A DNA stretch of 64,000 nucleotides, taken from the NCBI GenBank assembly GCA_964431365.1, contig CAYSJJ010000011.1, positions 7,549-71,548 of the forward strand, written 5' to 3'. Below are positions 8,859-16,645 of the stretch, one piece after another (the first letter of the stretch is position 1; each line of letters begins with the position of its first letter). The position numbers and the translations under genes were made by a program. This stretch comes from Geomobilibacter sp964431365 (lineage in GTDB: Bacteria > Desulfobacterota > Desulfuromonadia > Geobacterales > DSM-12255). The notes below the pieces were generated by a model. The model saw only the letters and a program-made list of their open reading frames with translations, was not told where the DNA came from and searched no databases.

Positions 8859-9320
8859 TTAAAGCTTCTCGACTATGAAGAGCGGGTCGCCGAACTCGAC
8901 CGGCTGTGCGTTCTCCTTGCAGATCTTGACGATCTTGCAGCGGAACTCGGCCTCGATTTCGTTCATCAGCTTCATCGCCTCGACGATGCAGAAAACCTGA
9001 CCCTTTTCAACGACCTGGCCGACCTCCACGTACGGAGCGGCGTCCGGTGCCGGCGCGCGGTAAAACGTGCCGACGATCGGGGAGGTGATCTTGTCGCCTG
9101 CCGGCTCGGCATCGACGGCCGCGGCCGGAGCGGCGGCAGGTGCGGCTGCCACCGGTGCCGGAGCCTGGGGAGCGTAGACCGGCGCAGGCGCGGCAAGATG
9201 AACTACCTGCTGGGTGCCGCGCTTGATGCTGATCTTTTCCTCCTGGGTCTCGATCTCGAACTCGGTGATGTCGCTGGCGGTCACTATCGTAATAAGCTGC
9301 TTCAGGTCCTTGATATCCAT
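8859..9320 (-). CDS. accB: Biotin carboxyl carrier protein of acetyl-CoA carboxylase
   Basis: 153 residues. The N-terminus MDIKDLKQLI is typical; residues 43-75 are an Ala/Pro-rich flexible linker; the C-terminal biotinyl domain carries EAMKLMNE with the biotinylated Lys117. It shuttles carboxybiotin between AccC and the carboxyltransferase. It precedes accC by 96 bases. In many Geobacter genomes I recall efp lying between the upstream peptidase gene and accB; it is absent here. Confidence 0.95.
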   Translation of the reverse strand: MDIKDLKQLITIVTASDITEFEIETQEEKISIKRGTQQVVHLAAPAPVYAPQAPAPVAAAPAAAPAAAVDAEPAGDKITSPIVGTFYRAPAPDAAPYVEVGQVVEKGQVFCIVEAMKLMNEIEAEFRCKIVKICKENAQPVEFGDPLFIVEKL

Positions 9321-9393
9321 CGATGTCTCCTTTGATGATTGTGTTGTACTGCAGTATGGCTAAACGCATCGAAAAAGGCCCTGCCGGAGCCCC

Positions 9394-10461
9394 TCAAACG
9401 ATGCGCAGTCCCTTTGCTACCCCGGTGAGGAGCCGGCAGCCGTCGCCGGTCACCACCACCGTATCCTCGATCCTGACGCCACCGAAGCCCGGGATATAGA
9501 TACCCGGTTCGATGGTAAAGACCATCCCCTCTTCCGCCACCTGCTCGTTCCGGAAAGAGACAACCGGCTTTTCGTGCACCTCCAAACCGACGCCGTGTCC
9601 CAGGCCGTGGCCGAAGTACTGGCCGAATCCCTTTTCCTCGATGTAGCCGCGGGCAATCCGGTCCAAGTCCCGACAGGGGATCCCCGGTCGAACCGCGGCA
9701 ATGGCCCGATCGTGGGCCTCTTTTACCACCTGGTATATCTCAGTCTGGCGGGCATCGACCTCCCCGACGGCCACCGTAACCGTTTCGTCCGAGCAGTAAC
9801 CGCGGTACCGGGCACCGAAGTCGAAGGTGACCAGTTCCCCTGTTGCCAGCGCCTTTTCCGAGGCCCGGCCATGGGGTAGCGCCCCCCGTTCTCCCGATGC
9901 GACAATGAAGTCGAACGACCGGTCGTCGGCGCCACGCCGACGCATGGCCATCTCCAGGGCCAGGGCCAGATCCTGCTCCACCGCGCCGGGCCGGACCAGG
10001 GGAAGGATCTCCTCGAAGGCTGCCGAGGCGATTGCTGCGCACTCAGCCAGGATCTCCAGCTCCCCGGGCTCCTTTACGAGCCGCAGGCCGTTCAGTTCCG
10101 CCTCCAGCGGCACCAGCTCGGTAGCGGTCGTGGCAGCGACAAGCGCACGATGAAAGGCCACCGACGTCTGCTCCGCCTCGATCCCCACCCTCGCCAGCGA
10201 CGCCTCGGCAAACAGTGCCGCGATCCCCTCCACCTTGGTCCGATATTCACTAATCCGGCAGTGGGGGGCCTCCTGGCCGGCCTGGGTCGTGTACCGGGAA
10301 TCGGTCAGGAACCAGCCACCGTCCCTAGCGACCACCAACACCCCGTCGCTGCCGGTAAATCCGGCGAGGTAACGGATATTGGGGAGGCCGGTAAACATCA
10401 GAGCATCCAGCCCGAGCGCGTCGAGGAGTCGGACGGCCTTCAGGATTCTGCTATGTAGCAT
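9394..10461 (-). CDS. Xaa-Pro aminopeptidase/dipeptidase (M24 family)
   Basis: 355 residues from the ATG at 10461, chosen for AAGGA 5 bases upstream; a GTG 18 bases earlier (10479) is possible. The N-terminal creatinase-like domain is followed by the pita-bread M24 fold. The metal ligands are visible: Asp in TFDFGARYRGYCSDET, His in GHGLGHGVG, Glu in TIEPGIY and Glu in GGVRIEDT. It cleaves the peptide bond next to proline and uses two divalent metals. It lies 73 bases upstream of accB on the same strand and is probably co-transcribed. Confidence 0.9.
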   Translation of the reverse strand: MLHSRILKAVRLLDALGLDALMFTGLPNIRYLAGFTGSDGVLVVARDGGWFLTDSRYTTQAGQEAPHCRISEYRTKVEGIAALFAEASLARVGIEAEQTSVAFHRALVAATTATELVPLEAELNGLRLVKEPGELEILAECAAIASAAFEEILPLVRPGAVEQDLALALEMAMRRRGADDRSFDFIVASGERGALPHGRASEKALATGELVTFDFGARYRGYCSDETVTVAVGEVDARQTEIYQVVKEAHDRAIAAVRPGIPCRDLDRIARGYIEEKGFGQYFGHGLGHGVGLEVHEKPVVSFRNEQVAEEGMVFTIEPGIYIPGFGGVRIEDTVVVTGDGCRLLTGVAKGLRIV

Positions 10462-10580
10462 ATATTCCTTCTTCAGCACAATGCTTTTTCATCACCACTA
10501 AAACCCGGGCAAGGAGGCAGCCGAATATCCCTTACCGCTGTGGAGGCAAGCCCGGCAGGCGATCTTTAGCGAGAGTAAAA

Positions 10581-11960
10581 TCATTCTTTTTTCAACCCGT
10601 ACTTCTTGATCTTGCGATACATGGTGGCCATGTTGATCCCCGCATCCCGGGCCGCGGACTCCACGTTCCAGCCGTGTCTGGTGAGGAGGCCGCGCAGGTA
10701 CTCGCTCTCGAAACGGGACATGACCGCCGCAAAGTCGCCGTTGCCCGAGATCTCGGTCAGCGGGCCGAGTGTCTCCCCTTCCGGAAGATCGACAAACTGA
10801 GAGAGCACTTCGAGGCTGATGTAGTCGTCGCTCTCCATGGCCATGCATGCCTCGATCACGTTCTTCAGTTCGCGGATATTCCCGGGCCACCCGTAGGCGG
10901 AGGCTACGGCCAGGGCGTCCGGAGCGAGTCCTTTCACCCGGGTGGCGAACTTGTCGTTCTGCTCCCGGATGAAGTGTGCGGCCAGGAGCGGGATATCGGC
11001 CTGCCGCTCCCGCAGGGGGGGGAGATGGATATTCACCACGTTGAGGCGGTAGTAGAGGTCTTCCCTAAATTCGCCGCTCTTTACCGCCCCCTTCAGGTCT
11101 GAATTGGTGGCCGAGAGGACCCGGACATCCACCTTGGTGGGGGTCGTGTCGCCGATCCGGAGGAACTCCTGCTCCTGGAGAAAGCGAAGCAGGGTCTTCT
11201 GCACGTTCATGGGGAGGTTCCCCACCTCGTCCAGGAACAGGGTGCCACCGTCGGCCGCCTCCAGAAGCCCCTGACGGTTCTCCTTGGCGCCGGTGAAGGC
11301 CCCCTTCCGGTAGCCGAAGAGCTCGCTCTCCAGGATCGACTCGGGAAGGGCGCCGCAGTTGATGGCCACGAACCGCTTCTGTTTACGGGGCGAATTGTAG
11401 TGGATCGCCTGGGCGATCAGCTCCTTGCCGGTTCCTGATTCGCCGGTGATCAGCACCGAGGTGTCGCGGATCGCCACCTTCTCCACCCGCTCCAGTACCT
11501 GCCTGAGCCCGCCCGACGCACCGATGATGTTGTCGAAGGTGAACTTGCCGGCCAGTTCCGCCTTCAGTTCACGGTTCTCCTCCAGGAGCTCGGTCTGGGT
11601 CAGGGCGTTCTTTACCCGGTAGAGCAACTCCTCGGGCTCGAACGGCTTGGTCAGCATGTCGTACGCCCCGCGGCGCAAGGCCTGGATCGACATTTCAACG
11701 GTGGCATAGGCGGTAACCATGATGACCGGCACAGTGGCATCCTTTGCCTTGATCCGCTGGAGGACTTCAAGACCGTCCATGCCGGGCATCTTGATGTCGG
11801 TTACCACAAGGTCCCAGTCGCCGGGCTTGAACCCCTCGACTGCGTCGAAGGAGCGGGTGAAGGCCTTCACGCTGTAGCCGCTGTCGAGGAGGATCGCCTC
11901 CATCATCCGGCAGAGCCCCTCTTCGTTATCGATCAGGAGAATGCGCTTTTTCTCGGACAC
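10581..11960 (-). CDS. Sigma-54-dependent response regulator (NtrC family)
   Basis: 459 residues. The receiver domain (1-120) has phospho-acceptor Asp55 in VVTDIKMPG. A central AAA+ domain follows, with Walker A GESGTGKE, the sigma-54 contact loop GAFTGA and an R-finger region. The C-terminal Fis-type helix-turn-helix contains the segment AARDAGINMATMYRKIKK. It should activate sigma-54 promoters when phosphorylated. The gene lies 114 bases downstream of the Cache-domain histidine kinase on the same strand, its presumed partner. Targets are not identifiable from position; the sigma-54 promoters 4.5 and 7.6 kb away are candidates. Confidence 0.93.
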   Translation of the reverse strand: MSEKKRILLIDNEEGLCRMMEAILLDSGYSVKAFTRSFDAVEGFKPGDWDLVVTDIKMPGMDGLEVLQRIKAKDATVPVIMVTAYATVEMSIQALRRGAYDMLTKPFEPEELLYRVKNALTQTELLEENRELKAELAGKFTFDNIIGASGGLRQVLERVEKVAIRDTSVLITGESGTGKELIAQAIHYNSPRKQKRFVAINCGALPESILESELFGYRKGAFTGAKENRQGLLEAADGGTLFLDEVGNLPMNVQKTLLRFLQEQEFLRIGDTTPTKVDVRVLSATNSDLKGAVKSGEFREDLYYRLNVVNIHLPPLRERQADIPLLAAHFIREQNDKFATRVKGLAPDALAVASAYGWPGNIRELKNVIEACMAMESDDYISLEVLSQFVDLPEGETLGPLTEISGNGDFAAVMSRFESEYLRGLLTRHGWNVESAARDAGINMATMYRKIKKYGLKKE

Positions 11961-12074
11961 GCTGTACCTGTTTGGGAAAGGAGATTCGCGGGGGGACGAC
12001 AGCCCACCGACCGGTGCACAAGCATCTCTAAGGGTAAATCATACACGTGTCAAGGGAGAATACCATGGTCCGGA

Positions 12075-14042
12075 TCAGATGAGCCCGTCCGGCTCCACCG
12101 GCAGGCGCACCGTCACCGTGGTCCCCTCCCCGATGGTGCTGTCGATGACGATGCGGCCATGGTGCTGCTCCACGATCTGCTTGGTGATGGCGAGACCGAG
12201 ACCGGTCCCCTTGGCCTTGGTGGTGAAAAACGGCTCAAAGATCTTTTCCAGGTTTTCCTGGGGGATTCCGTTCCCGTTGTCCCTGAAGGTCATGACCACA
12301 TCGCCGCCGTCCAGACCGGTGGCTACGGTCAGTGAGCCGCCGTCATGCATGGCTGCGCCGGCGTTCAGGATCAGGTTGATGGCGACCTGACGCATCAGGT
12401 CGCCGTCCAGCATGACATGCGGCAGGTCGCGGGCAAACTCCTTGACCACCGTGACATTGTGCATGTCCGTATGGTTGGCGGCGAAGTCGACGATCTGATC
12501 GAGGAGGGCGTTCAGATCGGTCTCCTCACGGGTCGGCTTGGGTGTCCGGGCGTAATTCAGCAGATCCTGAACGATTTTCTTGCAGCGCTTGCTCTCTCGT
12601 TTGATCTCGTGGATGTACCGGTAGTTCGGATCGCCTTCGTCCAGCTTCCCCTCCAGATAGGCGGCATAGCCGAGGATCACGCCGAGGGGGTTGTTGATCT
12701 CGTGGGCTACTCCCGACGAGAGGACTCCCAGGGACGCCATCTTCCCCTGCTGGGCAAGGGTTGCCTCCATCTCCTGGTTGTGCTTGATGATGGAGGTCAT
12801 CCGGTTGAAGGCGGTGGCCAGCTCTCCCAGTTCGTCGCCGGTCTCCACCTCCATCCGTTCGTCCAACCGCCCCCGCTTCACCTTGCGGATGATGTCGATC
12901 ATATGGTTGATCGGGTCCGTCAGGACCTTGGAGGCCAGGACCACCATCCCCAGGGCGACGATGGAGCAGACCGCGGTCAGGATCATCATCCAGACCAGGA
13001 TCCGGGAGGTGATCTTGTTGGCCTCGTGGTAGAACTCCTCCTCGTAGGAGCCGACTGCCACGATCCAGTCCCAGGGGGGGAAATATTCATAGCGGACGAT
13101 CTTCATCCGCGGGTGCGGATCCCCCACGTTCTTCCACGGATAGCGGATCCAGCCGCTCTTCTTCTCGCACATCTCCCGGATGAAGGGGCGGCCGTCGGTG
13201 TCCCTGGCATCATAGAAGTTCTTCCCCTCGCCGGTGGGATGCACCGTGAAGGTCCCTTTCCGGTCCATGCAGAAGATGTAGCCGGTGGTCCCCACCTTCT
13301 TGTTCTTGATCTTCTCCTGGAGGGCGGCAAAGGAGCGACGTTCGAACTCCACGCTTTCGTAGGTCTCTTCCAGGTAGCCGCCGGCGGCGATGATCCAGTC
13401 CAGTTCCTTGAAGTAACGGTAGGCAACCACCTTGTTGCGGGGGGTGGGATCTCCCAGGACGGCGTTGCGCCAGGGATAGATGATGAACAGAACCTCGCCC
13501 GGGCGCGACTTCAGGGCGTTCTTGCACATCTCCCGGATGAAGTAGCGGCCGTTCTCGTCCTTCTCGTTGTAGACGTTTTCCCCTTCCCGGGCGATATGCA
13601 CCTTCAGGTCGCCCCGGCTGGTCATGGCATAGATGTAGCCGGTCTCGCCGACGTTCACCTTCTTGAGCGCCTTGCGCGCCTCGTCGACGGCGGTCTGCAT
13701 GCTGATCTGGCCGCTGACCGTCTGCCGGTACTCGGTCTCCACGATATTGTAGGAGAGGTTGGCCAGGGTGGCCAGCTCCTGCCTGAAACTCCGCTCCTTG
13801 TCCTGCTTGTAGACCTGGAACTGCTGGTAATGGGAATTGAGCAGGTCGGTGGTGAACGAGGCCATATGGTCCAGGTCGTCCTTGCTCGTCTGGGTGATGC
13901 CCCGGTAGGCCTGCTGCGTTGCGATATAGCCGGTAACCCCGCCGACGATGAAAATCGGGATCGTCACCAGAGGCAGGACCAATACCACCATCTTCCAACG
14001 GAGTTTCAGGTTGTTGATGACGGAAAAGAGATAACGGTGCAA
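12075..14042 (-). CDS. Sensor histidine kinase with double Cache domain and HAMP
   Basis: 655 residues. A first membrane helix (about 17-40) precedes a large periplasmic part with two similar Cache_2-type modules: both carry a VG-TGYIYxM-type strand and a FIREMC segment. A second membrane helix, HAMP, HisKA (GVAHEINNPLGVILGYA, phospho-His in the H box) and HATPase (DNGNGIP, TGLGLAITKQ) follow. Cache domains bind small organic ligands in the periplasm; the ligand is unknown. It pairs with the sigma-54 regulator immediately downstream. AAGGAGG lies upstream of the ATG. Confidence 0.93.
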   Translation of the reverse strand: MHRYLFSVINNLKLRWKMVVLVLPLVTIPIFIVGGVTGYIATQQAYRGITQTSKDDLDHMASFTTDLLNSHYQQFQVYKQDKERSFRQELATLANLSYNIVETEYRQTVSGQISMQTAVDEARKALKKVNVGETGYIYAMTSRGDLKVHIAREGENVYNEKDENGRYFIREMCKNALKSRPGEVLFIIYPWRNAVLGDPTPRNKVVAYRYFKELDWIIAAGGYLEETYESVEFERRSFAALQEKIKNKKVGTTGYIFCMDRKGTFTVHPTGEGKNFYDARDTDGRPFIREMCEKKSGWIRYPWKNVGDPHPRMKIVRYEYFPPWDWIVAVGSYEEEFYHEANKITSRILVWMMILTAVCSIVALGMVVLASKVLTDPINHMIDIIRKVKRGRLDERMEVETGDELGELATAFNRMTSIIKHNQEMEATLAQQGKMASLGVLSSGVAHEINNPLGVILGYAAYLEGKLDEGDPNYRYIHEIKRESKRCKKIVQDLLNYARTPKPTREETDLNALLDQIVDFAANHTDMHNVTVVKEFARDLPHVMLDGDLMRQVAINLILNAGAAMHDGGSLTVATGLDGGDVVMTFRDNGNGIPQENLEKIFEPFFTTKAKGTGLGLAITKQIVEQHHGRIVIDSTIGEGTTVTVRLPVEPDGLI

Positions 14043-14120
14043 GGAGGCGCTCCCGGTCGATGACTGTATACAAAAAAAATCTTATACACTATCGGCTGTT
14101 AAGAACAAACAAGTATCGTG

Positions 14121-14141
14121 CGCTTCTTTGCAAAAGAAGCG
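14121..14141. repeat. Perfect 9-bp hairpin upstream of the 14.2 kb gene
   Basis: CGCTTCTTT, GCA, AAAGAAGCG. It lies in the 157-base divergent gap between the Cache kinase and the secreted hypothetical. There is no T-run, so it is not a terminator. It could be an operator or a 5' leader hairpin. Confidence 0.45.
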
Positions 14142-14199
14142 AGCCGTGATAAAAGATGCTCAAGGAATCATCACTGCCTATCCGAAGGAGTCGCTTCAC

Positions 14200-14745
14200 A
14201 TGTACGTTGAATGGATTCGCCCGCTTGCCGTTGCCCTCTTATTCCTCCTTACCGCCACAGCCTCGCTGGCGGGAGCCGACGAAAAGAACCCCCTGTGGCG
14301 CAAACGGAGCGGTTCTGCCGCACCGGTCACAAAAGAGGAAAAACTGGCCATAGAGTTGATCGCAAGGCGGGAACAGGTGCTGAAACGTGATCGCTACACG
14401 GTCCAGCTCGACGGCGAGCGCGGGGAGTACGCCCAGGTCTCGGTTCGTCTTGTTGGCGGAGAGGGGGAGGTGGACATTATCAGCCGTTTTCTCGTCAAGG
14501 AGGGGAAGGTCGCGGCTTACGCCGACCCGATATATGAGCAGGCCCCGAAAAAAATCGACCCGCGCCGCAGGGAGAATGCCCTGCGGGTGGCCCACCAGAC
14601 GAAAGCGGGAGATGCGCCGAGCCGGCCGGTTATTTACAACGGGTTCACGTACACCGCAGTCGTCGATGACTGCATGGCCGTCGTCACGGAGAAGGACACC
14701 GAGCGCGAGGTGGTTGGAACCTACGAATTCGATCTCTGCAAATGA
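14200..14745 (+). CDS. Hypothetical periplasmic protein
   Basis: 181 residues from the ATG at 14200, with GAAGGAG upstream; longer in-frame starts would bury the signal peptide. The N-terminus has hydrophobic residues 6-22 ending in a SLAGA-type cleavage site, so it is exported. The mature part is rich in charged residues with no motif I recognise. A strand-rich middle (YTVQLDGERGEYAQVSVRL) suggests a small beta-fold. It is divergent from the Cache kinase, which hints at a functional link as an extracytoplasmic partner, but nothing in the sequence proves it. Confidence 0.7.
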   Translation: MYVEWIRPLAVALLFLLTATASLAGADEKNPLWRKRSGSAAPVTKEEKLAIELIARREQVLKRDRYTVQLDGERGEYAQVSVRLVGGEGEVDIISRFLVKEGKVAAYADPIYEQAPKKIDPRRRENALRVAHQTKAGDAPSRPVIYNGFTYTAVVDDCMAVVTEKDTEREVVGTYEFDLCK

Positions 14746-14752
14746 CCGTTAG

Positions 14753-14788
14753 TGCCCTGTTCGGTCAGTTCGCTGACCGAACAGGGCA
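14753..14788. terminator. Strong 16-bp UUCG hairpin between convergent genes
   Basis: TGCCCTGTTCGGTCAG (14753-14768), a TTCG tetraloop and its exact complement at 14773-14788. It fills the 46-base gap between the convergent secreted hypothetical and suhB, so it probably stops transcription from both sides even though T-runs are poor. Confidence 0.7.
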
Positions 14789-14791
14789 TTA

Positions 14792-15559
14792 TCACCCCAG
14801 GTATTCCAGCATCGCCTCGTGGATAAGTCCGTTGCTGGCGACGATCCGGTGATCGTAGACAGAATGCGGCTCTCCGTGGTGATTGGTCACCCTCCCCCCC
14901 GCCTCGACCACCATCAGCTCTCCGGCCGCCATGTCCCACGGCTTCAGCTTGCACTCCCAGTACCCGTCCAGGCGTCCGGCAGCCACATATGCCAGATCGA
15001 GAGCAGCCGCCCCGGCACGCCGTATCCCCCGGGCAGCCAGCTGGAACCTGCAGAAATGATCCAGATTGTTCTCGTTGTCGCAGGTCCCGTCATAGGGAAA
15101 ACCGGTGGCCAGCAGGCAGTGCCGCAGCGGCTGCCGCCGTGACACGGCCAGGCGTTCCCCGTTCAGCCAGGCCCCCTCCCCTTTCACCGCCGTGAACATC
15201 TCATCCAGCATCGGCTGGAAAACCACCCCCGCCTTGACCTCACCGTCAATCTCCAGGGCGATGGAGACCGCAAACCAGGGAAACCCATGGGCATAATTGG
15301 TGGTTCCGTCCAGCGGGTCGATGATCCAGCGGTGGGAGGCCCGAAGTTCGCCGTAATCGTTCTCCTCGGCCAGGATATCGTGGTCCGGGAAGCGGGACCT
15401 GAGAACGGAGACGATCAGCTCTTCACAGGCCCGGTCCACCTCCGTCACCAGGTCTGTTTCGCCTTTGAACCGGATGTCGAGATCGCTCCAGAGACGGCGG
15501 CGCTGAAGATCGCCAGCCGATCTGGCGGCATCGACTGCTGCTTCGAGAAAGTTGTGCAT
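14792..15559 (-). CDS. suhB: Inositol monophosphatase family protein (SuhB-like)
   Basis: 255 residues starting MHNFLEAAVDAARSAG; TAGGAC lies upstream, and the long in-frame extension is not protein-like. The lithium-sensitive phosphatase signatures are present: AEENDYGE (metal-binding Glu), IDPLDGTTNYAHG (metal-binding Asp residues) and WDMAAGELMV near the end. It hydrolyses inositol or sugar monophosphates; SuhB in enterics also joins rRNA antitermination complexes. Co-directional with the soluble histidine kinase 106 bases upstream. Confidence 0.9.
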   Translation of the reverse strand: MHNFLEAAVDAARSAGDLQRRRLWSDLDIRFKGETDLVTEVDRACEELIVSVLRSRFPDHDILAEENDYGELRASHRWIIDPLDGTTNYAHGFPWFAVSIALEIDGEVKAGVVFQPMLDEMFTAVKGEGAWLNGERLAVSRRQPLRHCLLATGFPYDGTCDNENNLDHFCRFQLAARGIRRAGAAALDLAYVAAGRLDGYWECKLKPWDMAAGELMVVEAGGRVTNHHGEPHSVYDHRIVASNGLIHEAMLEYLG

Positions 15560-15665
15560 GGTCCTACCCGCAAGGTCAGATATGGTGCGACGTATCTTTG
15601 CACAAATTATCAACAGGGTAAACAGCGGATTCCGCGGGAATCGAAGCGGGGGAACGGGAGGATCA

Positions 15666-16412
15666 TCAGTCGGCGGGAGGGATAGCGACGGAAAAGGTGG
15701 TCCCTTCGCCGGCAATGCTCGACACGGAGACCTCGCCGCCAAGCGTTTCCAGAAGTTTGTACGTTATGAAGAGACCAAGCCCGGTTCCTTCGCCGGCGGA
15801 CTTGGTGGTGTAGAACGGCTCGAAAATCAGTGGAAGACGGTCGGCCGGGATACCGCAACCGGTGTCGGCCACCGTGAAAGTCGGCCGCAGATCAGGGGCG
15901 ACGAACGTTTTCAGGTGGAGGGTCCCGCCGTCGGGCATGGCCTGCAGGGCGTTCATGATCAGATTGATGAGGACCTGCTTCAGCGCATTGCTCTCCGCTG
16001 CCACCGACGACAGCGTGAAATCGAGTTCCTCCACGACCGCCACCGAGCGTTTGCGGGCCTCGTAATGCAAGAGAGCCATGACGTCGCGGACCACCTGGTT
16101 CAAATCGCAATCGCCCGCCGGCCGCTCGTCCCGGCGGACAAAGGTCAGAACGCCACGCACCAGACTGGAGAGGCGATGCGCTTCTTCGCCGATCCGTTCC
16201 ACCATCTCCCGGGTAAAGGGGGAGAGTTCGTCCTCCCGGAGGATCAGTTGGGCGGCCGAGGCGATGACAGAGAGGGGGGTATTCAGTTCGTGGACGATGC
16301 CGGCGGAGATGCGTCCCAACTCGGCCAGTCGCTCGCTCGACGCGAGTTGCTCGAGTACGCTGGAATCGAGATGGGTCCGTTCGCTGCTCAGGTTGTGGAT
16401 TGGGTAGGTCAT
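15666..16412 (-). CDS. Soluble histidine kinase without a recognisable sensor domain
   Basis: 248 residues. There is only a short N-terminal leader (about 25 residues) before HisKA with phospho-His41 in GIVHELNTPLSVI, then a complete HATPase with N box NLIMNALQAM, DTGCGIP, EPFYTTK and GTGLGLFI. It is NtrB-like in its catalytic part but lacks PAS. No partner receiver is adjacent. It lies directly upstream of suhB and follows amtB in the same orientation, separated by the amtB terminator. A sigma-54-like promoter 41 bases upstream links it to nitrogen control. It could be the GnfK-type kinase of the Geobacter nitrogen-fixation cascade, which is inference from position. Confidence 0.88.
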   Translation of the reverse strand: MTYPIHNLSSERTHLDSSVLEQLASSERLAELGRISAGIVHELNTPLSVIASAAQLILREDELSPFTREMVERIGEEAHRLSSLVRGVLTFVRRDERPAGDCDLNQVVRDVMALLHYEARKRSVAVVEELDFTLSSVAAESNALKQVLINLIMNALQAMPDGGTLHLKTFVAPDLRPTFTVADTGCGIPADRLPLIFEPFYTTKSAGEGTGLGLFITYKLLETLGGEVSVSSIAGEGTTFSVAIPPAD

Positions 16413-16452
16413 TGCCGCTCCGGCGCCACGGAATTCTGCTCAACAGATTTAA

Positions 16453-16468
16453 GGCATAAGATGTGCCA
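16453..16468 (-). promoter_or_regulatory. Sigma-54-like promoter of the soluble histidine kinase
   Basis: Minus strand TGGCACATCTTATGCC. The -24 GG and -12 GC are separated by exactly 10 bases as sigma-54 requires, and the -24 element TGGCAC is perfect; the -12 part (ATGCC) is weaker than TTGCA. It ends 40 bases before the kinase start. Confidence 0.6.
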
Positions 16469-16588
16469 AATTACAGCACTAACGGATGATGCCCGTTTAT
16501 CGGCAACTTGCCGCTGCCGTCTGCGCAAGGGGAGTCAGCGGCGCCGGGAAAATGCCTAAAACAAGATCAGCCGTGCATATTTTTGCAG

Positions 16589-16620
16589 CAAAAAAAGAGG
16601 CCGCTCCGAAGAACGGCCTC
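16589..16620 (-). terminator. Intrinsic terminator of glnK-amtB
   Basis: Minus strand GAGGCCG, a 10-base loop, CGGCCTC and then a run of T (complement of 16589-16596). It lies 26 bases beyond the amtB stop. Confidence 0.85.
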
Positions 16621-16645
16621 TTCCCCTGCGCAGAGCAACCCCCTG

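Noticed and set aside
12345..14063. 572-residue plus-strand frame opposite the Cache kinase
   Set aside because: Shadow frame; the minus strand encodes an unambiguous histidine kinase with all motifs.
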